From Bacteroidales bacterium (GTDB taxonomy: Bacteria > Bacteroidota > Bacteroidia > Bacteroidales > Marinilabiliaceae), in NCBI GenBank assembly GCA_024401295.1, contig JAKSLG010000023.1, forward strand, positions 1 to 36,780: 36,780 nt of DNA. Direction: 5' to 3'. The position numbers were made by a program, and so were the translations under genes. The notes below the pieces were generated by a model. It saw only the letters and a program-made list of their open reading frames with translations, was not told the origin of the DNA and searched no databases. Shown in pieces: positions 8,304-16,628 of the stretch. Position 1 is the stretch's first letter; every line of letters begins with the position of its first letter.

Positions 8304-9749
8304 ATGAAGAAAATAGATTTATCTGAGATACCGGTATCGCGATGGATTAAGGGCGGACTGATGGTCCTTTTCTTTCTGTTGCTCGTCATTTGGATTGGCA
8401 ATTGGTGGCTGCTGATAGCCATACCGTTCGTTGTCGATTGCTACATCACCAAGATTCTTCCTTGGGACATACTTCGCAAGGACAGCAAAGGCAATAAACG
8501 AGGTGGTTTGTTTGAACTACTTGATACAGTGGTATTTGCGCTTTTTTGGCTGTACATTATCAATCTGTTCTTCTTCCAGATGTATAAGATTCCTTCGAGT
8601 TCGCTCGAGAAATCGCTTCTTGTCGGCGACCATCTTTTTGTCAGCAAGGTCAACTATGGACCTCGTATGCCAAATACGCCTGTCTATATGCCAATGACGC
8701 AGAACACTATGCCTTTTGGCAATGTAAAGTCGTATCTCGAATGGCCTATGCTCGACTATCATCGTCTTGCCGGATTTGGCAAGGTCGAGACAAACGATAT
8801 TGTCGTATTCAACTTCCCATGTGGCGATACGGTTTGTGTAAATATGCCAAATCCGGACTATTACACCATCATACTTGACGAAGGTGCCAATTATCTACGT
8901 GCGCATCAGAATGAGTTGGAAGGAAGGACATTTGCCAATTCATGGGAACGCAACCATTTCATTTCCGAGATTGGTCGCAAGCATGTTTGGTCTGTCGAGA
9001 AGCAGCTTGGTGGCATCATTTGGCGTCCGGCTGACAAGCGCGATTGTTATGTCAAGAGATGTCTTGGCTTGCCAGGTGACACACTCGAAGTCCGCCACAA
9101 TGTGGTTTATGTCAATGGTAAAGTTCTTGAAGATCAGCCGGAAGTGCAGCACAACTACCATATTCGCACAAATGGCGTGATTCTCAACGATCATTTCTTT
9201 GAGTCGCTAGGCATTTCCAACGCAGATCGTCGTTCGGCAAGCATCGGTGCAAACTCATACGTACTGCCTCTCACGAAGGCTATGTACGAGAAAGTTCGTC
9301 AGATGCCGACCATCGAGAGCATCGAAATTGATGATAATGATCCGGATTATGCAGGTCTGACGGTGTTCCCATTCAGTCAGGATTATCCATGGAGCCGCGA
9401 TAATTATGGCCCTATATGGATGCCGAAGAAGGGCGTGACCGTTACGCTTGATGACAAGAATATCATGCTCTACGAGCGCATCATAACTTCGTATGAAGGT
9501 CATACCCTCGACTATCGCAACGGTAAGATCTTTGTCGATGGCATCGAGACAACCCAATATACATTCGCAATGGATTACTATTGGATGATGGGTGACAATC
9601 GCCATATGTCGGCCGATTCGCGTTATTGGGGCTTTGTGCCTGAGGATCATATCGTAGGAAAGCCGCTTGTTGTTTGGCTCTCGCTCGATCCGGACAAGAG
9701 CTGGTTCAGCAGCATACGTTGGAACCGTTTCTTCAAAAGCGTAGAATAG
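8304..9749 (+). CDS. lepB: Signal peptidase I
   Basis: 481 residues; a membrane-bound S26 serine protease that removes signal peptides from exported proteins. There are two N-terminal hydrophobic segments (about 17-45 and 73-93). The catalytic serine box is KIPSSSLEKSL with Ser100 as nucleophile; the lysine box is YVKRCLGLPGDT with Lys251 as general base; the C-terminal box is MMGDNRHMSADSRYWG at about 428-443. A long insert of some 150 residues between serine and lysine boxes is typical of Bacteroidetes SPase I. The next gene starts 3 nt after the stop and is a shorter, degenerate relative. Confidence 0.95.
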   Translation: MKKIDLSEIPVSRWIKGGLMVLFFLLLVIWIGNWWLLIAIPFVVDCYITKILPWDILRKDSKGNKRGGLFELLDTVVFALFWLYIINLFFFQMYKIPSSSLEKSLLVGDHLFVSKVNYGPRMPNTPVYMPMTQNTMPFGNVKSYLEWPMLDYHRLAGFGKVETNDIVVFNFPCGDTVCVNMPNPDYYTIILDEGANYLRAHQNELEGRTFANSWERNHFISEIGRKHVWSVEKQLGGIIWRPADKRDCYVKRCLGLPGDTLEVRHNVVYVNGKVLEDQPEVQHNYHIRTNGVILNDHFFESLGISNADRRSASIGANSYVLPLTKAMYEKVRQMPTIESIEIDDNDPDYAGLTVFPFSQDYPWSRDNYGPIWMPKKGVTVTLDDKNIMLYERIITSYEGHTLDYRNGKIFVDGIETTQYTFAMDYYWMMGDNRHMSADSRYWGFVPEDHIVGKPLVVWLSLDPDKSWFSSIRWNRFFKSVE

Positions 9750-9752
9750 CCG

Positions 9753-10544
9753 ATGAAACGTCCGCTCATACGTAAGTCGCTGAGACGATTTGCCATTGCG
9801 TTGGGCGTTGTTGCTGTTGCTGTTTTGTTGCTTGTCCTGTGGCTCGTAAGCATTCATAAGCTTTGCTCCGAAGATGGTGAGCAGCATTGGTGTGTCGTTC
9901 GCAAGTCGATATTTGAGCATGTTATGCGCAATCAGCGTATGGCTGTTCATGCTACAGATGCCGAAGGACACAGTGTCGAGATGATTACTCGCATTGTTGC
10001 TCGTCCGGGCGATACGGTGGAGATAAATGACGGTTTTGTCTATGTTAACGGCAATGTAATAGACGAACCGTCAAAAGCAAAATGTTCGTTTGTCATATCG
10101 CAGCATGCTTCATTCAAGTTGCTTCATCAGCTTGAGAGAATTGCCGACGGACAGACTTTGAGTGCGTGCGACACAATACGCTTTCAACTCGATGAGATAA
10201 ATCCTGAATGGAAGCGCTTTTTGCGTGCGCCGGAATTGCGAAACATACCCGATCGCAGGCTCTATCCATACAGCGATATCGTGCAGTGGAATGCATATCA
10301 CATGGGACCATTCCGCCTGCCATCGAAGGGTGATACCATTGTGATGAATAGTCGCAATTACGTCGTTTATAAGCCTGTCATCGAGCGATATGAGGGCGTG
10401 ACGATTGAAAAAGGCATGACCCATGTCATTGAAAATGACTACTACTGGTCAATGTCCGATGATCGAGATGTCTGCTTCGACAGCCGTTTTTTCGGACCGA
10501 TTGCAGACGATGATATACTTGGAATTGTAGAATTGAAACTATAA
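9753..10544 (+). CDS. S26 signal-peptidase-like protein, catalytic lysine missing
   Basis: 263 residues with one N-terminal membrane segment (about 12-33) and the S26 fold landmarks in order. The serine position is kept (RKSIFEHVM, Ser52). In the lysine box TRIVARPGDTVE the residue aligned with the catalytic Lys of the neighbouring LepB (KRCLGLPGDT) is Thr79. The C-terminal box reads MSDDRDVCFDSRFFG instead of MGDNRHMSADSRYWG, so Gly, Asn and Ser have changed. The overall S26 relationship is clear; activity is doubtful. It starts 3 nt after lepB, which suggests co-translation and perhaps a partner or chaperone role for LepB. A divergent active peptidase using another base cannot be excluded. 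Confidence 0.82.
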   Translation: MKRPLIRKSLRRFAIALGVVAVAVLLLVLWLVSIHKLCSEDGEQHWCVVRKSIFEHVMRNQRMAVHATDAEGHSVEMITRIVARPGDTVEINDGFVYVNGNVIDEPSKAKCSFVISQHASFKLLHQLERIADGQTLSACDTIRFQLDEINPEWKRFLRAPELRNIPDRRLYPYSDIVQWNAYHMGPFRLPSKGDTIVMNSRNYVVYKPVIERYEGVTIEKGMTHVIENDYYWSMSDDRDVCFDSRFFGPIADDDILGIVELKL

Positions 10545-10562
10545 AAAGAATAGCAAAATACA

Positions 10563-11531
10563 ATGAGATACTTCAGCCTTCTATTGGCCGTCGTTGCCTT
10601 TATTGGTGCAAACGCACAGCGATTCACCAGACAGAATTATGTCGATACGTATAAAGACTGGGCCATCACCGAGATGAATCGAGTTGGCATTCCTGCCAGC
10701 ATCACCCTAGCACAAGGTATTCTCGAATCTGATTGCGGAAACAGCAGACTGGCAACGGAAGGCAACAATCACTTTGGCATCAAGTGTCATTCCGATTGGA
10801 AAGGCGAGACGATTTTCCACGACGATGACAAGTCGCAGGAGTGCTTCAGGAAATATACTTCGGCTTATGAGTCGTTCAAGGACCACTCGAATTTCATCAA
10901 GGAAAAGAGCCGATATGCGAGCCTTTTCTATCTGGATCATAGAGATTATGCTGCATGGGCCAAAGGACTTCGTGCTGCAGGCTATGCAACAGATCCGACG
11001 TATGCTCAGAAGCTCATCACAATCATCGAAGAGATGGGCTTGTATGTTTATGACGGCAGTACACAGCAGGATATTGCCATTGTCACAGACGTGACGCCAG
11101 ACAAAGAACCGGATATCTTGCCAGTCGATGAACCGGCAGTCCGCGTCAGAACAGATCTGGATTTCGTTATCAATCCAATGCATCAGCATGAAGTTCAGCG
11201 CAACAATGGCGTTAAATACATCGAAGTTCAGAACGGCGATTCGTTTGAAGCCATCGCTCTCGAATTCCATCTCTATCTGCGTGAAATTCTTGTGTATAAC
11301 GACCTTGATGCGTCGGCTGATATCAAGACACTCAAGTATTTATACATTCGTTCGAAAAAGAATCGCGCTCATTACAGTTGTGTGACGCATACGGTTGAAG
11401 CTGGTGATACGCCATGGTCTGTGGCTCACCAGTATGGCATCAAATTGCGCAAGCTCCTCCGTTTCAACCATATCTCCGCGACCGACGAACTTCAGGCAGG
11501 ACAGATTCTTAACCTCCGCCGTTCAAAGTGA
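10563..11531 (+). CDS. Secreted GH73 glucosaminidase with LysM repeats
   Basis: 322 residues. A signal peptide at 1-18 ends GANA/Q. Residues about 22-160 are a GH73/FlgJ-type muramidase domain with QGILESDCGNSRLA (candidate catalytic Glu55) and NNHFGIKC. Residues about 205-320 contain two LysM-like peptidoglycan-binding modules (YIEVQNGDSFEAIA and HTVEAGDTPWSVAHQYG). It should cleave peptidoglycan glycan strands in the periplasm during growth or division. It ends the dapB operon 18 nt after the S26-like gene and before a bidirectional terminator. Confidence 0.9.
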   Translation: MRYFSLLLAVVAFIGANAQRFTRQNYVDTYKDWAITEMNRVGIPASITLAQGILESDCGNSRLATEGNNHFGIKCHSDWKGETIFHDDDKSQECFRKYTSAYESFKDHSNFIKEKSRYASLFYLDHRDYAAWAKGLRAAGYATDPTYAQKLITIIEEMGLYVYDGSTQQDIAIVTDVTPDKEPDILPVDEPAVRVRTDLDFVINPMHQHEVQRNNGVKYIEVQNGDSFEAIALEFHLYLREILVYNDLDASADIKTLKYLYIRSKKNRAHYSCVTHTVEAGDTPWSVAHQYGIKLRKLLRFNHISATDELQAGQILNLRRSK

Positions 11532-11560
11532 TTGTTGGATTGAACTGAAGAAAATATGAA

Positions 11561-11588
11561 GAGCGCCGACCCTTGAGGATCGGCGCTC
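11561..11588. terminator. Bidirectional terminator hairpin
   Basis: A perfect 9-bp stem (GAGCGCCGA at 11561-11569 with TCGGCGCTC at 11580-11588). It sits between the convergent GH73 (+) and nadC (-) genes and can serve both. Confidence 0.8.
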
Positions 11589-11626
11589 TCTCTTTGTTTA
11601 TGCTTCGATTGTGGCTATGCGCCGTT

Positions 11627-12478
11627 TTATTTGTATGCTTTGAGGCTCATGTCGAGGCTGCTGACATGATGTGTCAGGGCGCCGACAGAGATGTAGTCAA
11701 CGCCGCACTCTGCATAGTCGCGCAAAGTCTCAAGCGTGATGCCGCCAGACGACTCTGTCTCGTACTTTCCTGCGATGCGCTCAACGGCCTTCTTTGTTGT
11801 TGCTGTATCGAAATTGTCGAGCATGATACGATGAATGCCGCCAACTTGCATGACCTGTTCGAGCTCATCGAGATTGCGGACCTCAACTTCAATCTTCAAG
11901 TCTTTGTTGTTAGCCTTCAGGTAATCCTGTGCACGCTTGATTGCCTGTGGAATGCCTCCGGCAAAGTCATTGTGATTGTCCTTGAGCATGATCATATCGA
12001 AAAGGCCAATGCGATGATTTACACCGCCACCGATCTTTACGGCCATCTTGTCGAGCAGACGCATGCCCGGAGTTGTCTTGCGTGTATCGAGAACATGAGT
12101 CTTTGTGCCTTCGAGTTTCTTGACGTATACGTTTGTTGCTGTCGCAATGCCGCTCATGTGCTGCATGATGTTCAGAACGAGGCGTTCTGCGAGCAGGAGC
12201 GAACGGGTGTGGAGCTCTACTCTGAAAGCGATGTCGCCCTTCTTGACGCGTGTGCCATCTTCGATGAGTTTCTCGAACTTAACTTCTGAATCAAGGCGCT
12301 TGAACACTTCGTATGCAACATCGATGCCGGCAATGATGCCGTCTTCTTTCACGATGAGCTGTGCTTTGTCAATGGCCTCGGCTGGTATGCACGAGAGCGA
12401 CGAGTGGTCGCCATCGCCAACGTCCTCGCGTATTGCATTGTCGATGAATTCGCTGAGGTAGGTCTTGAAATCTGTCAT
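11627..12478 (-). CDS. nadC: Nicotinate-nucleotide pyrophosphorylase (carboxylating)
   Basis: 283 residues, full length. Quinolinate phosphoribosyltransferase converts quinolinate and PRPP to nicotinate mononucleotide in de novo NAD synthesis, in the cytosol. Signatures: the HMSGIAT helix (107-113), DTRKTTPGMR (131-140), GGGVNHRIGLFD (150-161) and IMLKDNH (163-169) forming the PRPP/quinolinate pocket, then IEVEVRNLDE and a C-terminal SVGALTHH. nadA and nadB are not in the window. It lies 15 nt downstream of the DUF4783 gene and probably shares its promoter. Confidence 0.95.
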   Translation of the reverse strand: MTDFKTYLSEFIDNAIREDVGDGDHSSLSCIPAEAIDKAQLIVKEDGIIAGIDVAYEVFKRLDSEVKFEKLIEDGTRVKKGDIAFRVELHTRSLLLAERLVLNIMQHMSGIATATNVYVKKLEGTKTHVLDTRKTTPGMRLLDKMAVKIGGGVNHRIGLFDMIMLKDNHNDFAGGIPQAIKRAQDYLKANNKDLKIEVEVRNLDELEQVMQVGGIHRIMLDNFDTATTKKAVERIAGKYETESSGGITLETLRDYAECGVDYISVGALTHHVSSLDMSLKAYK

Positions 12479-12493
12479 TTTTATCTTTTTGTT

Positions 12494-12949
12494 TTACTTG
12501 TTTACATATTCAATTCTCATCTGGCTGATGGATGTCTTGCCGCCAGATGGCTGATGCATGATGAACAATCTGTACGATGCTCCGTTTGCCTTCAGCAAGC
12601 CTGTCGTCATCGTCGCATTGCCCATTGTTCGCTCATTCTCAATTTTGTAAGTGATGCCGCTAAGTTTGGCAAAGAATTCGCCAATGACAACCTCTGCCTG
12701 TTTGCGACTATATACGTGCGAATCGCTTTGAGGAAGCGAAACTTCGACCGATTGGCTGAAATAGGCCGCTATGCTGACAATCTTGCCCGATGTTATCGAT
12801 TCGCATATATTCTGTGGAAGAGCATGCTTCCAATTGTCGTCAGCTGCGGCAACGACTTGCGTTTCCAGCTGTCCGGCATTGCTTTCATGCACAGAAAGAA
12901 TCGACATGAACACGATGATTAAAGAGTAGAAATACTTCTGCATTTTCAT
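12494..12949 (-). CDS. DUF4783 family secreted protein
   Basis: 151 residues. A signal peptide at 1-25 (hydrophobic 8-20, cleavage near SNA/G) is followed by a small alpha+beta domain of about 120 residues. The order of elements (ICESITSGKIVSIAAYFS, then FFAKLSGITYKIENERT, then a YRLFIMHQPSGGKTSISQMRI strand pair) fits DUF4783, an NTF2-like family in Bacteroidales of unknown function. Location is periplasmic by signal peptide. It is commonly found beside nadC; no catalytic residues can be assigned. Confidence 0.8.
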   Translation of the reverse strand: MKMQKYFYSLIIVFMSILSVHESNAGQLETQVVAAADDNWKHALPQNICESITSGKIVSIAAYFSQSVEVSLPQSDSHVYSRKQAEVVIGEFFAKLSGITYKIENERTMGNATMTTGLLKANGASYRLFIMHQPSGGKTSISQMRIEYVNK

Positions 12950-12966
12950 TGAAAAATATCTGCTTA

Positions 12967-12998
12967 CAAAAATACCGATTAATTTTTTTATGCTACAA
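12967..12998 (-). promoter_or_regulatory. Bacteroidetes promoter (TTG-N21-TATTTTTG)
   Basis: On the minus strand a -33 TTG (12998-12996), 21 nt, then a perfect -7 box TATTTTTG (12974-12967), 17 nt before the DUF4783 start. Confidence 0.7.
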
Positions 12999-13090
12999 TT
13001 ACTTACTGCAAAAACTTGTCCAAAGTTGTCTGTTTTAACCTCTTTTTTTATATCGCTCTGCTTTTTTTCTTCATTCTACATTTTTTTTTG

Positions 13091-13121
13091 TTGACAAATA
13101 CGCCCAAATAATGTATCTTTA
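13091..13121 (+). promoter_or_regulatory. Bacteroidetes promoter (TTG-N20-TATCTTTA)
   Basis: A -33 TTG at 13091-13093 inside a T-rich tract, a 20-nt spacer and a 7/8 -7 box at 13114-13121. It lies 42 nt upstream of the rubrerythrin ATG. Confidence 0.65.
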
Positions 13122-13163
13122 TGCTGTGAAAATATTTATCTAACAAAATAAAAATACGGTATT

Positions 13164-13727
13164 ATGGCTAAATGGATTTGTCCAGTATGCGGTTATGTTC
13201 ACGAGGGTGACGCCGCTCCAGAGAAGTGCCCACAGTGCAAGGTTCCTGGCGAGAAGTTCAAGAAGATGGAGGAGGGCGCAGCTCTTCAGTTTGTGACAGA
13301 ACACGAACTTGGCATTGCAAGCGCAATTCCTGCAGGAGCTGATGGCGACTTCGTCCGTCAAGGTCTCAAAGACCACTTCATGGGCGAGTGCACAGAGGTG
13401 GGTATGTATCTTGCAATGAGCCGTCAGGCCGACCGTGAAGGCTATCCGGAGATTGCTGAGGCATTCAAGCGTTATGCTTTAGAGGAGGCTGATCATGCAT
13501 CGCGTTTTGCAGAGATGCTCGGCGAAGTTGTATGGGATACAAAGACAAATGTGGAAAAGCGTATGCTTGCCGAGGAAGGCGCATGCAAGGGTAAGATGGA
13601 AATTGCAAAGATTGCAAAGCAGCTCAATCTCGATGCAATCCACGATTCGGTTCACGAAATGGCAAAGGACGAAGCACGTCATGGCGCAGGCTTCCAGGGC
13701 CTTTTCAATCGTTACTTCAAGAAGTAA
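13164..13727 (+). CDS. rbr: Reverse rubrerythrin (N-terminal rubredoxin, C-terminal diiron ferritin-like)
   Basis: 187 residues. An N-terminal rubredoxin centre (C6-x2-C9 and C22-x2-C25) is followed from about residue 60 by a four-helix diiron domain with [25 protein letters not shown] and [11 protein letters not shown] supplying the Glu/His ligands. In classical rubrerythrin the rubredoxin is C-terminal; this inverted order is the reverse-rubrerythrin type found in anaerobes, often annotated NADH peroxidase. It reduces hydrogen peroxide in the cytosol under oxidative stress. Codon use looks strongly biased, in keeping with high expression. Single gene with its own promoter and hairpin terminator. 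Confidence 0.93.
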   Translation: MAKWICPVCGYVHEGDAAPEKCPQCKVPGEKFKKMEEGAALQFVTEHELGIASAIPAGADGDFVRQGLKDHFMGECTEVGMYLAMSRQADREGYPEIAEAFKRYALEEADHASRFAEMLGEVVWDTKTNVEKRMLAEEGACKGKMEIAKIAKQLNLDAIHDSVHEMAKDEARHGAGFQGLFNRYFKK

Positions 13728-13747
13728 TCAGCGATTGGTCTTTTCAG

Positions 13748-13791
13748 ACAATAAAGGCGTATTCTTTAGGTAAAGAGTACGCCTTTATTGT
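13748..13791 (+). terminator. Long hairpin after rubrerythrin
   Basis: Arms ACAATAAAGGCGTA (13748-13761) and TACGCCTTTATTGT (13778-13791) are perfectly complementary, and the inner TCTTTA/TAAAGA extends the stem. The A/T-rich flanks give possible U-tracts in both directions. Confidence 0.8.
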
Positions 13792-13814
13792 CGTTTGTCA
13801 ATATGTTGGTAAAT

Positions 13815-13850
13815 ACAAAGAGGACATATCAGCAGATATGTCCTCTTTGT
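13815..13850 (-). terminator. Hairpin terminator for the GH43 gene
   Basis: A perfect 16-bp stem with a 4-nt AGCA loop: AAAGAGGACATATC (13817-13830) pairs with GATATGTCCTCTTT (13835-13848), extended by AC/GT. It lies 21 bases past the GH43 stop on the minus strand. Confidence 0.8.
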
Positions 13851-13871
13851 TATTCTGAGATTAAATCCAGC

Positions 13872-15419
13872 TTATTTGCTGAACTGCCACCAGTCTGCAC
13901 AAACATCACCTGCGAAGATGAAGAAGAGATCGTGCTTACCTGTAATTCTGCAATTGAGCTCTGCTTTAGACTTACCAGGAGCAAGAGCAACATATCCGAC
14001 ACATACGCCATCGAGAGAGTCGAGGACAACCTTTACAGCACCGTTACCAGCCTCTGATGTACCAGCGAAACATAGGCTAGTTGCTGGTTTGTCGCCGAAG
14101 TCAACGCCTGAAAGACCAATCCAAGCACCATTTGTTGAATCGTTGACAACTACCATGTTTGTCTCACCTTGATACTCTGTCTTGATACCACCCATCCAAG
14201 CCATTGTCTCGGCCTCTACGCGCTCGTAAGGGTTGAGGCTGCAGAGCTGTGGAACGCCTGCGAGTGTACCTGTGATAGTCTGAATCTCGCCATCTTCAGC
14301 AATTGTAACAGCATCGATATGAGTAGAACGATAACCGCCCTTGAGACCCATGTTGTCCTGAAGCTTCTGAGCATGGTAAGCAAGATAGTACTGACCCTTG
14401 AACTCAAAGATTGAGTGGTGGTTGTTACCGCCAGTGCCGAAGAAATCGCCAGGATTGTTGAAAACAACTTTCTTAAACTCGTATGGGCCCATAGGATCAT
14501 CGGCAACCATATATGCGATGCGGCCATTGCCTGGCTCATCTGTAGGGCAGCTGAAATTAGTGCAGTAGCTATAGTAGTACTTGCCGTTAATCTTGTTTGC
14601 GCCAGCATCTTCGAACAAATATGGTGGATTGATGCGAGCAGGCACACCTTCAAGTTCAATCATGTTAGGAGCGAGCTTGCATACGCGAGCCGAACCTGGG
14701 TCTGCTGAGTTCTTGGCCATCTCCTTCTGGAACTTCTCCATGGCCGTCTTTGATGGTGTGCCATCAGGACCGACCTCAGGACGTGCAGGCATAGGCACAC
14801 CGCCTCCGAAGTAAATGTAGCCTGTGCCGTCTTCATCAACGAGCACAGCTGGGTCGAAGAGCCATGGCACTTCATTGCATGTAGGTGTCGCACGTGTGAT
14901 GATGCCATTGCCACGAGAATCTGTCCAAGGACCGTAAGGATTATCAGAAACAGCAACAGCCATACCATTGCCGCCGTCGGCGAAATAGAGGAAGAACTGC
15001 TCTTTGCCGTCAATTGTCTTGTGACACGCTGTTGGCGCCCATGAGCAACGTGCGTATTTGCAGACGCCGTCTTCGCCAGCCACGTTCATCGCGCCATGAT
15101 CGGTCCAGTTGACAAGGTCGGCCGACGAAACGCAATTGATTTTATGGATACCCTGATATGAGTTTTCCTTGACATTGCCCAGAGTATCATACTCGAGGAT
15201 GTCGTCTGTCATGTAGATATAGACGCGGTCGCCATACACCATGGCATAAGGATCGGCGCCGAAGCGCTGCTGATAGATAGGGTTGTGTTCTGTCGTTGCC
15301 TTGAAGCCTTCCACTGGAGTTATGTTCTCGAAGATAGACTTGGCTTTTGTTGCAGGCGATGTGCATGAGACAAGCGCTGCAACCCCGGCAAGTGCCAGGA
15401 GAGTTTTCTTTGGTGCCAT
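13872..15419 (-). CDS. GH43 glycoside hydrolase lipoprotein with C-terminal CBM6-like domain
   Basis: 515 residues from ATG 15419. The frame is open further upstream, but a -7 box lies at 15450-15443 and the signal begins here. Lipoprotein signal with lipobox LVSC (MAPKKTLLALAGVAALVSC). Residues about 45-365 are a five-bladed GH43 propeller: GADPYAMVYGDRVYIY (general base Asp), WLFDPAVLVDEDGTGYIYFGG, NPPYLFEDAG (candidate acid Glu) and NHHSIFEFKGQYYLAYH. From about 380 a CBM6-like beta-sandwich begins (YERVEAETMAW) and ends DVCADWWQFSK. Related enzymes release arabinose or xylose from arabinoxylan; the exact substrate cannot be read. Probably outer-membrane anchored. Confidence 0.88.
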   Translation of the reverse strand: MAPKKTLLALAGVAALVSCTSPATKAKSIFENITPVEGFKATTEHNPIYQQRFGADPYAMVYGDRVYIYMTDDILEYDTLGNVKENSYQGIHKINCVSSADLVNWTDHGAMNVAGEDGVCKYARCSWAPTACHKTIDGKEQFFLYFADGGNGMAVAVSDNPYGPWTDSRGNGIITRATPTCNEVPWLFDPAVLVDEDGTGYIYFGGGVPMPARPEVGPDGTPSKTAMEKFQKEMAKNSADPGSARVCKLAPNMIELEGVPARINPPYLFEDAGANKINGKYYYSYCTNFSCPTDEPGNGRIAYMVADDPMGPYEFKKVVFNNPGDFFGTGGNNHHSIFEFKGQYYLAYHAQKLQDNMGLKGGYRSTHIDAVTIAEDGEIQTITGTLAGVPQLCSLNPYERVEAETMAWMGGIKTEYQGETNMVVVNDSTNGAWIGLSGVDFGDKPATSLCFAGTSEAGNGAVKVVLDSLDGVCVGYVALAPGKSKAELNCRITGKHDLFFIFAGDVCADWWQFSK

Positions 15420-15442
15420 ATTTTTTGTTTTTATTTTCGAGG

Positions 15443-15450
15443 CAAAGATA
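15443..15450 (-). promoter_or_regulatory. Bacteroidetes -7 box (TATCTTTG)
   Basis: A perfect match on the minus strand, 23 nt before ATG 15419. It decides the GH43 start against the longer frame to 15539. Confidence 0.7.
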
Positions 15451-15513
15451 ATGAAAAAGGTTGTATATTTCTCTGTTGTAGTCATTTTCGTGGTCATGCT
15501 AGTTTGAAATGTC

Positions 15514-15544
15514 TTTGAGAATAGATGTTTATTTCGCATATTTG
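15514..15544 (+). promoter_or_regulatory. Bacteroidetes promoter (TTTG-N19-CATATTTG)
   Basis: A -33 TTTG at 15514-15517, a 19-nt spacer and a 7/8 -7 box at 15537-15544. It lies inside the longest frame of the CDF gene and so argues for the shorter start at 15572. Confidence 0.65.
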
Positions 15545-15571
15545 TATCTGTTTTCGCTGATTATGTGTTAT

Positions 15572-16468
15572 ATGAATAGCAGAACTTCTGAAATACAGCG
15601 TATTACGCTATGGGGTGCCTTGGGAAACATCGCTCTCACGATTATCAAGTTTATTGCCGGACTTCTGGGCGGTAGTGCTGCGATGGTTGCCGATGCCGTG
15701 CATTCGGCCTCAGACCTCGTCAGCGATATCATCGTCATTGTCTTTGCCCGAATCTCGGCTCAGGGCAAGGATAAAGGTCACGATTATGGTCATGGCAAGT
15801 TTGAGACCCTGGCAACCGTCATTGTGAGCATTCTGCTCTTGGCCGTTGGCGTTGAGATGGTCGTGTCTTCATATAATCAAGTGATGTTGGCTCTCAGCGG
15901 CAAATCATTGCCTGCACCTGAAAACATTGCTCTTTTTGCAGCCGTTGTTTCCATTATTGCCAAGGAATTCCTCTTTCAGTGGACAATCCGCGTAGGCAAG
16001 AGGCTTTCGAGCCAGGTCGTCATTGCCAATGCATGGCATCATCGTACGGATGCCTTTTCGTCGATAGGCTCGCTTATTGGCATCGGCGGAGCCATACTGC
16101 TCGGCGGTGAATGGACGATTCTCGATCCAATTGTAGGCGGAGTGATAAGCATCATCATTGTAATTGTTGCTATCCGAATGGTCATTCCCGCTCTCAGCGA
16201 ACTTACAGAAGCCTCATTGCCAGAAGAGACTGAGTCTCAAATTGTTGAAATAGCCAGCTCTGTTGATGGCGTTGATGATATTCACGACTTGAAAACTCGT
16301 CGGTGCGGTCATTATTGCATAGCAGATTTTCATCTTGTTGTTGACCCGCAAATGAGTATTCTTGTAGCTCACGATATCACTGTGCGCGTAGAGGAAAAAC
16401 TTCGTGAAAAGTTTGGAAACGAGATGCTGATAAACATTCATATTGAGCCGTCTGAAGACTCATTATAG
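15572..16468 (+). CDS. Cation diffusion facilitator (CDF) family metal transporter
   Basis: 298 residues from ATG 15572; an in-frame ATG at 15563 is also possible, and the frame opens at 15509, but the promoter overlaps that part. Inner-membrane divalent-metal/proton antiporter. About six transmembrane helices. Metal-site motifs are HSASDLVSD in TM2 and HHRTDAFSS in TM5, with HDYGHGKFETLATV in the loop between TM2 and TM3. The C-terminal cytosolic domain (about 210-298) has the HHHDL-like VDGVDDIHDLKTRRCGHY stretch and ends INIHIEPSEDSL. Substrate is probably Zn2+, Fe2+ or Mn2+; it cannot be settled by eye. Divergent from the GH43 gene. Confidence 0.92.
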   Translation: MNSRTSEIQRITLWGALGNIALTIIKFIAGLLGGSAAMVADAVHSASDLVSDIIVIVFARISAQGKDKGHDYGHGKFETLATVIVSILLLAVGVEMVVSSYNQVMLALSGKSLPAPENIALFAAVVSIIAKEFLFQWTIRVGKRLSSQVVIANAWHHRTDAFSSIGSLIGIGGAILLGGEWTILDPIVGGVISIIIVIVAIRMVIPALSELTEASLPEETESQIVEIASSVDGVDDIHDLKTRRCGHYCIADFHLVVDPQMSILVAHDITVRVEEKLREKFGNEMLINIHIEPSEDSL

Positions 16469-16588
16469 TTATTGTCAAAGTTGGAAAACAATCATGAATT
16501 GCATGTTTCGTGGTTTTGATTGTTGCCAATAGACATCTTTGGGAAAATATCCTCATAAATAAGGATGGCGCATTAAAAAAAATCGCCT

Positions 16589-16596
16589 TACCTTTG
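16589..16596 (+). promoter_or_regulatory. Bacteroidetes -7 box (TACCTTTG) for the haem operon
   Basis: Perfect TAnnTTTG, 32 nt before the calycin-like gene. No convincing Fur-type operator was recognised around it. Confidence 0.65.
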
Positions 16597-16628
16597 CATC
16601 TCGGAAACAACATAAAATTGAAAATAAG

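Noticed and set aside
9255-9971. A 238-residue minus-strand open frame
   Set aside because: Antisense across the junction of lepB and its paralogue, both of which have clear motifs.
11573-12289. A 238-residue plus-strand open frame
   Set aside because: It lies antisense inside nadC, whose product is unmistakable, and its Cys-rich translation looks like a shadow frame.
16481-16530. Imperfect hairpin (ACAATCA/TGATTGT with TTGG/CCAA flanks) after the CDF gene
   Set aside because: It has bulges and no U-tract, so I did not call a terminator.
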